Assembly: GCF_012027615.1 (NCBI RefSeq)
Contig: NZ_SNUT01000007.1
Location: forward strand, 1 to 64,000
DNA from: Thermococcus sp. 21S7
GTDB lineage: Archaea; Methanobacteriota_B; Thermococci; Thermococcales; Thermococcaceae
Length of the DNA: 64,000 nucleotides
Direction: 5' to 3'
Part shown: positions 1 to 7,802 of the stretch, one piece after another
Numbering within the stretch: the stretch's first letter is position 1
Layout of the letters: each line of letters starts with the position of its first letter
Position numbers and translations under genes: made by a program
Notes under the pieces: model-generated
What the model was told of the DNA's origin: nothing
The model's input: only the letters and a program-made list of their open reading frames with translations
Databases searched by the model: none

Positions 1-64
1 TATGAATATGGAGCCCCAAGCAAAGACTAGGAAAGCCAGAGCGCCTGCGTCCATCTTCATCACC

Positions 65-1648
65 TCAGACCTTTATGAGCACCTCGTTCTTTGCAAGCTC
101 CTCGCCGTACTTCTTCTTGATGGCCATGTATGCCTCGATGGCACCGATGATGAGGATTATGAGGATCACTATCCTCGCCCTGGTGATGAGGCTGACGACC
201 TCAGGTGTGTAGTCGTAGCCGAGAACCTGCGTAACGTAGGCCTCTGAGACGCTGAATGCACCCATCTTGGCGTAGTTCCAGGTGTTTCCTCCAAGGAGGA
301 ACAGCATGAAGAGCGGCGCTATGTAGACCATGATTGGCTTGTACCATTCCGGCACTTTCATGAAGGCACCCTTGTGGAGCTCCTCCCAGAAGTTGTCGGG
401 CTTGAAGAGCCAGACTGCAACGATGACGTCGAAGAGACCGAGGATGACGAGGAAGTAGCTGCCGACCCACATGTCAAGCTCGCTGAGGTATGCGAGGGTG
501 CTGTCAAGGGCAACCGGCAGTCCGAGCAGGAACAGGAATCCAAAGACCGCCCAGGTGCCTATCTTCCTGTCGAGGTGGATGTCCTCCTCCAGCATTGCCA
601 CGAGGTAGTTGTAGGTTGCGATGGCCGAAGTGAAGCCCGCGAACCAGAGGAGCAGGAACCACATTGCGCCGAATATCCTTCCACCAGCCATGTTCATGAA
701 GACGTTCGGCAGGGCCATGTAGGCCAGACCGACACCGGCCTTGGTGGCGGCGTCCGGACCCATGTAGGCAAAGGCTATCGGGATGGCGAGCGAGCCACCG
801 AGAATGACCTCAGCAAACTCGTTGAGTGAGACCGTTGCGAGACCGCTGAGGGCGACGTCATCCTCGGGACCGAGGTAGCTGGCGTAGTTGTGGATGATAC
901 CCATACCGAGGGACAGCGTGAAGAATATCTGTCCTGCCGCCGCCAGGCTGATCTTGAAGAAGTTCTGGCTTAGGGCTTGGAAGTTTGGCTTCCAGATGTA
1001 CTCCAGACCTTTGAGGGCGCTCCACTCGGGCTTGACCGGTGAACCAAGGGTCAGGGCCCTGATCACGAGGAGTATAGCAAACACGTAGAGGAGCGGCATC
1101 ATGACCTTGACCCAGCGCTCGATACCCTTGCTGACGCCCTGTCCGACCGCTATTCCGAGGAAGAGCATCGTCAATCCCCAGAAGAACAGCACTGACTTGG
1201 TGTCAGCGACGTAGTTGAGGAAGAACTGCACCGTGTCCTTGCCGAAGTAGGCCCCCGTAAGGCTGTAGTAGGTGTACGCTGCCGACCAACCGATGATCTG
1301 GTAGTAGTATGAGCTCAGCAGCGAAGCGACCGAGAACGCCAGCATTCCGCCGATAACGCCGAATATCAATGCGGTCTTGGGCTTGACGCTCTCCCTTGCC
1401 ATGAGGTAGAACATTGGGCCAATTGTACCGTGACCGTACTTACCACCGTAGCGACCGGTGGTCCACTCAACCCACATCACAGGGATTCCCAGCAGTACGA
1501 GCGCCAGGAAATATGGTATCATGAACGCTCCGCCACCGTTGCTGGCGAGCTGGTACGGGAACCTCCAGAAGTTACCAAGACCGATGGCGTTACCTGCCAT
1601 CGCTAAAATCAAACCAATCTTTGTAGCCCATTGATCTCTTTGTTCCAC
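65..1648 (-). CDS. Sodium-dependent (NSS/SNF family) transporter
   Basis: About 527 residues with roughly 12 hydrophobic segments. Near the N-terminus it has the family signature of TM1, an unwound glycine/asparagine stretch (GNAIGLGNFWRFPYQL), which in LeuT-type symporters forms the Na+ and substrate sites. The family imports amino acids or related small solutes with Na+ across the cytoplasmic membrane; the substrate cannot be read here. The frame is open further upstream, but the GTG at 1648 is chosen because a GGGGGTG ribosome binding site lies 6 nt before it and the protein then begins directly with the conserved N-terminus. A TATA-like TTTTTATAG on the minus strand at about 1730-1738 would start transcription near 1705. 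It is monocistronic, divergent from gdhA. Confidence 0.9.
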   Translation of the reverse strand: MEQRDQWATKIGLILAMAGNAIGLGNFWRFPYQLASNGGGAFMIPYFLALVLLGIPVMWVEWTTGRYGGKYGHGTIGPMFYLMARESVKPKTALIFGVIGGMLAFSVASLLSSYYYQIIGWSAAYTYYSLTGAYFGKDTVQFFLNYVADTKSVLFFWGLTMLFLGIAVGQGVSKGIERWVKVMMPLLYVFAILLVIRALTLGSPVKPEWSALKGLEYIWKPNFQALSQNFFKISLAAAGQIFFTLSLGMGIIHNYASYLGPEDDVALSGLATVSLNEFAEVILGGSLAIPIAFAYMGPDAATKAGVGLAYMALPNVFMNMAGGRIFGAMWFLLLWFAGFTSAIATYNYLVAMLEEDIHLDRKIGTWAVFGFLFLLGLPVALDSTLAYLSELDMWVGSYFLVILGLFDVIVAVWLFKPDNFWEELHKGAFMKVPEWYKPIMVYIAPLFMLFLLGGNTWNYAKMGAFSVSEAYVTQVLGYDYTPEVVSLITRARIVILIILIIGAIEAYMAIKKKYGEELAKNEVLIKV

Positions 1649-1916
1649 ACAATTCACCCCCGTTCTTAAATGTATGGGCTTTAGCACCCCGTGTACTGCG
1701 GCGGGGCATTATGTATAAGACAAGGCATTCTATAAAAAGCTTTCTAATAGCTTTTTTCGACAAAAGACGATTTACTCAAGCGTTAAACCCTGGTAGTCAC
1801 TCTCTCGTCATTTTTTTAATACGTTAAAAAAGCGTAAGCCCCTTCTTGGCATTGTGACAATTTAACGCCTAAAATGATGCAAAATGACGAATCTTCGCCC
1901 GTTCATAATCATCAAA

Positions 1917-1947
1917 GTATTTAACCAAAGGCGGTTACAGTTGTAAC
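1917..1947 (+). promoter_or_regulatory. TATA box and inverted repeat before candidate sRNA
   Basis: GTATTTAAC at 1917-1925 is a plausible archaeal TATA element placed 26-34 nt before the candidate C/D sRNA. Between it and the RNA lies a perfect inverted repeat, GTTACA-gt-TGTAAC (1934-1947), which would overlap the start site and could be a repressor operator. The boxes are seen; the function is inferred. Confidence 0.45.
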
Positions 1948-1950
1948 GGT

Positions 1951-2009
1951 GCCCGATGATTGGAACGAGAGTGATCTGAGGGGATGATGACCGACTTCTC
2001 GCTGAGGGC
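1951..2009 (+). ncRNA. Candidate C/D-box guide sRNA
   Basis: A 59-nt stretch has the layout of an archaeal C/D sRNA. GCCC at 1951-1954 can pair with GGGC at 2006-2009. A degenerate C box (AUGAUUG, 1956-1962) is followed by D' box CUGA (1976-1979), a perfect C' box AUGAUGA (1984-1990) and D box CUGA (2002-2005). The D' guide is about 13 nt and the D guide 11 nt (1991-2001), the usual sizes. Such RNAs bind L7Ae, Nop5 and fibrillarin and direct 2'-O-methylation of rRNA or tRNA. By the N+5 rule the D guide would target the A in CGAGAAGTCGG. I could not place that target. The imperfect C box is the main doubt. Confidence 0.55.
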
Positions 2010-2194
2010 GCTCGTTTCAACATCCTTTCATGCATTTATATTCAATGGTGTTTTTTTATGTGCGTCAATGTATAAAAAATCTTGGATGTACAGCCCTGTT
2101 TTTGTCCCGAAATTTCGGGAGGATTTTTCTTTTCGTCGAAAATTTCCGTACATAACTTTTTGTTTGAAATCAACCGTTCTCCTGCCTCCTTTAT
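2010..2194. other. Gene-free leader region with palindromes upstream of gdhA
   Basis: No convincing gene is visible here; an open frame from 1984 starts inside the sRNA and has no ribosome binding site. The region is AT-rich. It holds a perfect 16-bp palindrome TCCCGAAATTTCGGGA (2105-2120) and a second inverted repeat TTTTCGtCGAAAA (2130-2142), 75-100 bp upstream of the gdhA TATA box, both possible regulator sites. Confidence 0.5.
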
Positions 2195-2210
2195 CGAAAG
2201 GTTTATATAT
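2195..2210 (+). promoter_or_regulatory. gdhA promoter (BRE/TATA)
   Basis: CGAAAG followed by GTTTATATAT is a near-ideal archaeal BRE/TATA pair. Transcription would start about 25 nt later, giving a short leader that carries GAGGTGG at 2249-2255. This fits a highly expressed gene. Confidence 0.8.
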
Positions 2211-2260
2211 GCAAATGCCTAAGAGCCTATCGCAAATTACCGAAACCCGAGGTGGTAAAG

Positions 2261-3520
2261 ATGGTCGAGATTGACCCGTTTGAGATGGCCGTTCAGCAGC
2301 TCGAGAGGGCTGCCCAGTTCATGGACATAAGTGAAGAGGCCCTTGAGTGGCTCAAGAAGCCCATGAGGATTGTTGAGGTCAGCGTTCCGCTTGAAATGGA
2401 CGATGGTTCTGTTAAGGTTTTCACCGGTTTCCGCGTTCAGCACAACTGGGCCCGCGGTCCGACCAAGGGTGGTATCAGGTGGCACCCGGCCGAGACCCTC
2501 AGCACCGTTAAGGCCCTCGCCACCTGGATGACCTGGAAGGTCGCCGTTGTTGACCTCCCCTACGGTGGAGGTAAGGGCGGTATCATCGTCAACCCGAAGG
2601 AGCTCAGCGAGAGAGAGAAGGAGAGGCTCGCCAGGAACTACATAAGGGCCATCTACGACGTCATCAGCCCGTGGACCGACATTCCGGCCCCGGACGTTTA
2701 CACCAACCCGCAGATCATGGCCTGGATGATGGATGAGTACGAGGTCATCAGCAGGAGGAAGGGCCCGAGCTTCGGTATCATCACCGGCAAGCCGCCCGGA
2801 GTTGGCGGTATCGTCGCCAGGATGGACGCCACCGCCAGGGGTGCCAGCTTCACCGTCAGGGAAGCCGCCAAGGCCCTCGGCATGGACCTCAAGGGCAAGA
2901 CCATCGCCATCCAGGGTTACGGTAACGCCGGCTACTACATGGCCAAGATCATGAGCGAGGAGTACGGCATGAAGGTCGTCGCCGTCAGCGACAGCAAGGG
3001 CGGCATCTACAACCCGGACGGCCTCAACGCCGACGAGGTTCTCAAGTGGAAGCAGGAGCACGGCAGCGTTAAGGACTTCCCAGGCGCCCAGAACATCACC
3101 AACGAGGAGCTCCTTGAGCTTGAGGTCGACGTCCTCGCCCCGAGCGCCATCGAGGGTGTCATCACCAAGGACAACGCCGACAAGATCAAGGCCAAGATCG
3201 TCGCCGAGCTCGCCAACGGCCCGACCACCCCGGAGGCCGACGAGATCCTCCACGAGAAGGGCGTCCTCATCATACCGGACTTCCTCTGTAACGCCGGCGG
3301 TGTTACCGTCAGCTACTTTGAGTGGGTCCAGAACATCAACGGCTTCTACTGGACCGTCGAGGAGACCAGGAAGAGGCTCGACGACAAGATGACCAAGGCC
3401 TTCTGGGACGTCTACAACACCCACAAGGAGAAGAACATCCCGATGAGGGATGCCGCCTACGTTGTCTCCGTCCAGAGGGTCTACGACGCCATGAAGCACC
3501 GCGGATGGGTGAAGAAGTGA
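2261..3520 (+). CDS. gdhA: Glutamate dehydrogenase
   Basis: 419 residues, the normal length for hexameric Thermococcales GDH. It interconverts glutamate and 2-oxoglutarate plus ammonia using NAD(P), in the cytoplasm. The N-terminal substrate domain carries PYGGGKGG with the catalytic lysine at residue 105; the Rossmann domain has GYGNAGYY near residue 215, and the C-terminal half has the conserved [12 protein letters not shown] segment. The ATG at 2261 is preferred over the in-frame ATG at 2252 because GAGGTGG stands 5 nt before it and homologues begin MVE.DPFE. Codon use is extremely biased toward C/G endings (AAG, GAG, CTC, ATC), as expected for one of the most abundant proteins of these cells. 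It has a strong promoter of its own. Confidence 0.98.
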   Translation: MVEIDPFEMAVQQLERAAQFMDISEEALEWLKKPMRIVEVSVPLEMDDGSVKVFTGFRVQHNWARGPTKGGIRWHPAETLSTVKALATWMTWKVAVVDLPYGGGKGGIIVNPKELSEREKERLARNYIRAIYDVISPWTDIPAPDVYTNPQIMAWMMDEYEVISRRKGPSFGIITGKPPGVGGIVARMDATARGASFTVREAAKALGMDLKGKTIAIQGYGNAGYYMAKIMSEEYGMKVVAVSDSKGGIYNPDGLNADEVLKWKQEHGSVKDFPGAQNITNEELLELEVDVLAPSAIEGVITKDNADKIKAKIVAELANGPTTPEADEILHEKGVLIIPDFLCNAGGVTVSYFEWVQNINGFYWTVEETRKRLDDKMTKAFWDVYNTHKEKNIPMRDAAYVVSVQRVYDAMKHRGWVKK

Positions 3521-3578
3521 TTTCTTCTCCCCCTTTTCTATTCGTTCCTGCTCTTCTAATGAAATGCTGGAGAACGTT

Positions 3579-3941
3579 CTAGAGCTTTTTGCCCCGTTCC
3601 TGGTAGAGCCTCGATATCGCCTGCATCGCGGCCGCGACCATTATTCCCGTCATTATCATTCCCAGTATCGGCAGTACGAAGGCGCAGAGGAGCTTTGATA
3701 TCGGTGTTGTGGGGGTTATGTCCCCGTAGCCGACGGTGAAGGCGGAGATGAAGGCGAAGTAGATTCCGTTGCCAATTTTTAGGGACTCCTGAAATGCGAG
3801 CACCACGCCAAAAGTGACTATCAGGGTAAAGAGGCCGAGGAGAATGCTTTTGACGTAGTAAAGAACCTTCAAAAATTCGTGAAGGAAGGTGCGAAAGCCT
3901 ATGAGCTCGATTTCGAGTCCTTCCTCCGTCTCCTTCTCCAT
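3579..3941 (-). CDS. Small two-TM potassium channel
   Basis: 120 residues with a transmembrane helix (about 32-52), a pore loop with selectivity filter TVGYGD (residues 69-74) and a second helix (about 82-108). This is the minimal Ion_trans_2 pore, without an RCK or cyclic-nucleotide domain, so gating must be intrinsic or by a partner. Four copies would form a K+-selective pore in the cytoplasmic membrane. It starts 4 nt after the stop of the upstream gene at 3946 and is probably co-transcribed and coupled with it. The acidic N-terminus (MEKETEEGLEIE) precedes the first helix and could contact that partner; this is inference. Confidence 0.9.
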   Translation of the reverse strand: MEKETEEGLEIELIGFRTFLHEFLKVLYYVKSILLGLFTLIVTFGVVLAFQESLKIGNGIYFAFISAFTVGYGDITPTTPISKLLCAFVLPILGMIMTGIMVAAAMQAISRLYQERGKKL

Positions 3942-3945
3942 TCCG

Positions 3946-5109
3946 TCACACCTTCGCCCAGTACTCCTTCTCCTCGACCATCGCCCTTATCATCTCGTCC
4001 TCGTCCTTGAACATCGTCCTCCGCGATGGGTTCTGCATGCCGTAGAACTCCATGAACGGGCTCGGGCGGCGCTTGAACGGGTAGTAGAGATATATTGCCG
4101 CCAGCGTCCTGTACGCCTCGGCCATCTCGCTGATAACGCCGGCGGAAACGCCTTCCGCGTAGTGGTAAACCGCTATGGCCTTGCTGACGTCGACGAGGTT
4201 GAAGTCCCTCTCTACGAGCTGGCGCCTCAGTATGTCCGTGGCCTGCTCTATGTCCCCCCTGTCGAGCTCCTCCACCTGTTCCCCATCCAGGAGGTGTTTG
4301 ATTTTGATGCGCGTTATCGAGGGGTCTCTGTTGACCTGCGCGTCGTACTCTGCAACCACCCACCAGTCGTCCAGTGCCCCGGGATCGAGAACCGTGAAGT
4401 GCCCGCTCAGCTTGTTGTAGAAGTCCCTCACCCTGTGGTAGTACTCCTCCTCGTGGCCGGTCATCGGGTAGCTGAGATAAACCAGCGGCTTCTCGGCCTC
4501 GTGGAATATCAGGTCGAGGAAGACCTCGTAGGGGTGCCTTATGCCGAACTGGAGGATGTAGCGAACCTCGATGCCTTCTTTCTTCAGCTCGTGTATCAGG
4601 GTCTTGACGTGGTTTATGGCGTCCTCGCGCCACATGACGAGGGTGGTGAGCTTTATGTTCTCCTGGTTCTCGCCGAAGCGCTCGAACCATTCCGGGTCGT
4701 TGATGATGCGCCTCCTGACCGAGAGGACGTCATCGAGGACTATTATCACGCGGTTCGGCCTCAGAAGCTTCAGATTGCTGGTCGTGAAGCCTATAACGCT
4801 TCCGCTTCCCCAGCGGAAGAGGCTCGGCGTTGAAACGAGATGGAACTTTTCCTCGCTTTCATCTATCTCATTTCTTATTCTATTGAAAGCCTCGTCCCGT
4901 ATCTCGTTCATCAAATCCTGGTGGTTTATGGCGAAGTCGAGAACGTTCTTCCTCGTTATCTTGACGCCCAGCTCCTTTCCGACCTCCCGGATGTAGTCGA
5001 AGACGTGGTAGTAGGCGTGGCTCTCTCCGTCGGCGAGTTTCAGCGCCTCGGTTATGTACTCATCGCGCCCGTTGAGCGGCGGCCCTGTGAGCAGGATAAC
5101 TTCCTTCAT
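3946..5109 (-). CDS. Nucleotide-kinase-like protein, two-part
   Basis: 387 soluble residues. The N-terminus (VILLTGPPLNGRDEYI) looks like the P-loop of an adenylate-kinase-type NTPase, but the expected GK[ST] is replaced by GRD, so nucleotide binding may be altered. Around residues 215-260 the sequence LVYLSYPMTGHEEEYY followed by a VLDPGALDDWW segment resembles the substrate end of nucleoside 2-deoxyribosyltransferase-like folds; this is a weak motif match. A conserved archaeal gene of unknown function is the safest label. It leads a two-gene unit with the K+ channel 4 nt downstream. Its start (ATG) follows GGTGGTACG, and a TATA element shared with the divergent psmB promoter lies at 5151-5160. 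Confidence 0.7.
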   Translation of the reverse strand: MKEVILLTGPPLNGRDEYITEALKLADGESHAYYHVFDYIREVGKELGVKITRKNVLDFAINHQDLMNEIRDEAFNRIRNEIDESEEKFHLVSTPSLFRWGSGSVIGFTTSNLKLLRPNRVIIVLDDVLSVRRRIINDPEWFERFGENQENIKLTTLVMWREDAINHVKTLIHELKKEGIEVRYILQFGIRHPYEVFLDLIFHEAEKPLVYLSYPMTGHEEEYYHRVRDFYNKLSGHFTVLDPGALDDWWVVAEYDAQVNRDPSITRIKIKHLLDGEQVEELDRGDIEQATDILRRQLVERDFNLVDVSKAIAVYHYAEGVSAGVISEMAEAYRTLAAIYLYYPFKRRPSPFMEFYGMQNPSRRTMFKDEDEMIRAMVEEKEYWAKV

Positions 5110-5146
5110 CGTACCACCCCACTGCGTCTAAACGTAGGCTTCGGAC

Positions 5147-5160
5147 GAAACCTTTAAATA
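5147..5160. promoter_or_regulatory. Divergent promoter psmB / 5109 gene
   Basis: GAAACCTTTAAATA is a BRE/TATA for the plus strand, about 70 nt before psmB. Its reverse, TATTTAAAGG, is equally acceptable as a TATA box for the minus-strand gene starting at 5109. One AT-rich core may serve both directions. Confidence 0.55.
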
Positions 5161-5227
5161 CTATTCCCCTAAACTGGCGTTGTAGAAGTTCTTCTATTCT
5201 AAAAACATACCAGCAGGGGTGTTGTAA

Positions 5228-5839
5228 TTGGCTGAAAAGCTAAAGGGAACGACTACGGTCGGCATTGTATGTAAGGACGGCGTCGTCCTAGCGGCGGACA
5301 GGAGGGCATCGCTCGGCAACATGGTGCTTTCAGAGAGCGTTACCAAGGTCTTCCAGATAGACGACCATCTGGCCTTGGCCGGTGCTGGGAGCGTTGGAGA
5401 CATACTCTCGCTCGTTAGGCTTCTGAGGGCTGAGGCCAAGCTGTACAGGGCGAAGGTTGGGTATGAAATGAGCGTGAAAGCCCTTGCTACGCTGACTTCT
5501 AACATCCTTCACGGCAACAGGTTCATGCCGTACTTCGGGTGGTTTCTCATAGCCGGCCACGACGAGAAGCCCGGACTGTACTCGATAGACATGGCCGGGG
5601 GTATTACCGAGGATAAGTTCACCGCCGCGGGCTCTGGGATGGAGTTTGCCTTCGCGGTACTGGAGGATAGCTACACCGAGGACATTAAGCTGGAAGAGGG
5701 CGTAAAACTTGCCCTCCGGGCGATAAAAGCCGCCACAAGGCGCGATGTTTTCACGGGGGATGGAATAACCCTTGTTACTGTGACAAAAGATGGCTACCGG
5801 GAGCTGAGCAAGGAGGAGATGAAGGCTCTTCTAAAGTGA
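5228..5839 (+). CDS. psmB: Proteasome beta subunit
   Basis: 203 residues. A short propeptide (MAEKLKG) is followed by TTTVGI: autocleavage after G7 would expose Thr8 as the N-terminal nucleophile. Counting from it, Asp17, Arg19 and Lys33 fall at the canonical 20S active-site positions, so the subunit should be catalytic. It forms the inner rings of the archaeal 20S proteasome in the cytoplasm. The start is TTG at 5228 with GGGGTG about 8 nt upstream. fttA begins about 10 nt after its stop, so the two are probably one transcript; the same pair is adjacent in Thermococcus genomes. Thermococcales often carry a second beta subunit elsewhere. Confidence 0.95.
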   Translation: MAEKLKGTTTVGIVCKDGVVLAADRRASLGNMVLSESVTKVFQIDDHLALAGAGSVGDILSLVRLLRAEAKLYRAKVGYEMSVKALATLTSNILHGNRFMPYFGWFLIAGHDEKPGLYSIDMAGGITEDKFTAAGSGMEFAFAVLEDSYTEDIKLEEGVKLALRAIKAATRRDVFTGDGITLVTVTKDGYRELSKEEMKALLK

Positions 5840-5849
5840 GGTGGTGACT

Positions 5850-7796
5850 TTGATAAGGAGAGAAACTTTCGTTGATGACATCTTACGGGACATAAAGGCT
5901 GTGATAAGCCAGATGGTTCCCAGGGAGGCTAGGATAACCGACGTCGAGTTCGAAGGGCCGGAGCTGGTCATATACGTCAAGAACCCTGAGGCCATAATGC
6001 AGGACGGAGAGCTCATCAAGAACCTTGCCAAGGTGCTCAAGAAGCGCATCAGCGTTCGCCCTGACCCGGAGGTTCTTCTCCCTCCGGAGAGGGCCGAGGA
6101 GATGATAAAGCAGCTCGTTCCGCCTGAGGCAGAGATAACCAACGTTAGCTTTGACCCATCCGTTGGGGAGGTTCTCATAGAGGCCAAGAAGCCCGGCCTC
6201 GTCATAGGAAAGAACGGCGAAACCCTGAGACTCATAACCCAGAGGGTTCACTGGGCGCCGCGCGTCATAAGGACTCCCCCGCTCCAGAGCCAGACCATCT
6301 ACTCCATAAGGCAGATACTCCAGGCCGAGGCGAAGGACAGGAGGAAGTTCCTCAGACAGGTTGGGAGGAACATCTACCGCAAGCCCGAGCTGAAGAGCGA
6401 GTGGATTAGAATTACCGGCCTTGGGGGCTTCCGCGAGGTTGGAAGGAGCGCGCTCCTTGTCCAAACCAACGAGAGCTATGTTCTGGTTGACTTCGGCGTT
6501 AACATAGCCGCGCTGAGGGACCCCAAGAAGGCTTTTCCACACTTTGAGGCGCCGGAGTTCAGGTACGTCCTCGATGCCGGCCTGCTCGACGCCATCATCA
6601 TAACCCACGCTCACCTCGACCACAGCGGAATGCTGCCGTACCTCTTCCGCTACAAGCTCTTCGACGGGCCGATATACACCACCCCCCCGACCAGGGACCT
6701 GATGGTACTCCTCCAGCAGGACTTCATCGAGATACAGCAGATGAACGGTGTTGAGCCGTTGTACCGCCCGAGGGACATCAAGGAGGTCATCAAGCACACC
6801 ATAACCCTAGACTACGGTGAGGTCAGGGACATAGCCCCGGACATGAGGCTTACCCTCCACAACGCCGGCCACATCCTCGGCTCGTCCATCGTCCACCTCC
6901 ACATAGGCAACGGTCTCCACAACATAGCCATAACCGGCGACTTCAAGTTCATCCCAACGAGGCTCTTCGAGCCCGCTGTGAGCAGATTCCCGAGGCTTGA
7001 GACGCTCGTCATGGAGTCCACATACGGTGGAAGCAACGACTACCAGATGCCTCGCGAAGAAGCCGAGAAGCGCCTGATAGAAGTCATCCACCAGACGATA
7101 AGGAGAAAGGGCAAAGTCCTGATTCCGGCGATGGCGGTCGGTAGGGCACAGGAGATAATGATGGTCTTGGAGGAGTACGCCCGCGTTGGCGGCATAGAAG
7201 TGCCCATATACCTCGATGGAATGATATGGGAAGCTACTGCAATCCACACGGCCTACCCTGAGTACCTCAGCAAGCACCTGCGCGAGCAGATATTCCACGA
7301 GGGCTACAACCCGTTCCTCAACCCGATATTCAAGAGCGTCGCCAACAGCAGGGAGAGGCAGGACATTATAGACTCCGGCGAGCCGGCCATAATCATAGCG
7401 ACCTCGGGCATGCTCGTCGGCGGTCCGAGCGTGGAGTACTTCAAACAGCTCGCCCCGGATCCGAAGAACAGCATGGTGTTCGTCAGCTACCAGGCCGAAG
7501 GAACCCTCGGAAGGCAGGTTCAGAGGGGACTCCGCGAGATACCGCTGGTCGGAGAGGGCGGAAAGACGGAGGTAGTCAAGGTCAACATGGAGGTACACAC
7601 CATAGACGGCTTCTCCGGTCACGCCGACAGGCGGGAGCTGATAAGCTACATAGCGAGGCTGAGACCGAGGCCGGAGCGCGTCATAACGGTTCACGGCGAG
7701 CCCCACAAGTGCCTTGACCTGAGCACCAGCATCCACAAGAAGTTCGGCCTGTCGACGAGGGCTCCCAACAACCTCGACGCCATAAGGCTGAAGTGA
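5850..7796 (+). CDS. fttA: Transcription termination factor FttA (aCPSF1)
   Basis: 648 residues. Two N-terminal KH-type RNA-binding domains (about 1-145; GLVIGKNGETL is the GxxG loop) precede a metallo-beta-lactamase domain with HAHLDH (residues 253-258, zinc ligands) and a beta-CASP domain. Conserved downstream motifs include ATSGMLVGGPS, SGHADR and VHGEP. The family is the archaeal CPSF73 homologue that cleaves nascent RNA at U-rich sites and releases RNA polymerase together with Spt4/5. The frame is open from GTG 5841, but TTG 5850 is preferred: GGTGGTG lies 3-9 nt before it and homologues begin MIRRETFVDD. It directly follows psmB. Confidence 0.95.
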   Translation: MIRRETFVDDILRDIKAVISQMVPREARITDVEFEGPELVIYVKNPEAIMQDGELIKNLAKVLKKRISVRPDPEVLLPPERAEEMIKQLVPPEAEITNVSFDPSVGEVLIEAKKPGLVIGKNGETLRLITQRVHWAPRVIRTPPLQSQTIYSIRQILQAEAKDRRKFLRQVGRNIYRKPELKSEWIRITGLGGFREVGRSALLVQTNESYVLVDFGVNIAALRDPKKAFPHFEAPEFRYVLDAGLLDAIIITHAHLDHSGMLPYLFRYKLFDGPIYTTPPTRDLMVLLQQDFIEIQQMNGVEPLYRPRDIKEVIKHTITLDYGEVRDIAPDMRLTLHNAGHILGSSIVHLHIGNGLHNIAITGDFKFIPTRLFEPAVSRFPRLETLVMESTYGGSNDYQMPREEAEKRLIEVIHQTIRRKGKVLIPAMAVGRAQEIMMVLEEYARVGGIEVPIYLDGMIWEATAIHTAYPEYLSKHLREQIFHEGYNPFLNPIFKSVANSRERQDIIDSGEPAIIIATSGMLVGGPSVEYFKQLAPDPKNSMVFVSYQAEGTLGRQVQRGLREIPLVGEGGKTEVVKVNMEVHTIDGFSGHADRRELISYIARLRPRPERVITVHGEPHKCLDLSTSIHKKFGLSTRAPNNLDAIRLK

Positions 7797-7802
7797 TGTC
7801 CG

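Noticed and set aside
1984-2274. 96-codon open frame before gdhA
   Set aside because: Starts inside the candidate sRNA, has no ribosome binding site, and runs through the gdhA promoter.
2237-3499. 420-codon open frame antisense to gdhA
   Set aside because: It exactly shadows a gene with extreme C/G-ending codon bias, which removes stops on the other strand; composition is Leu/Val/Gly/Asp-rich and there is no promoter or ribosome binding site.
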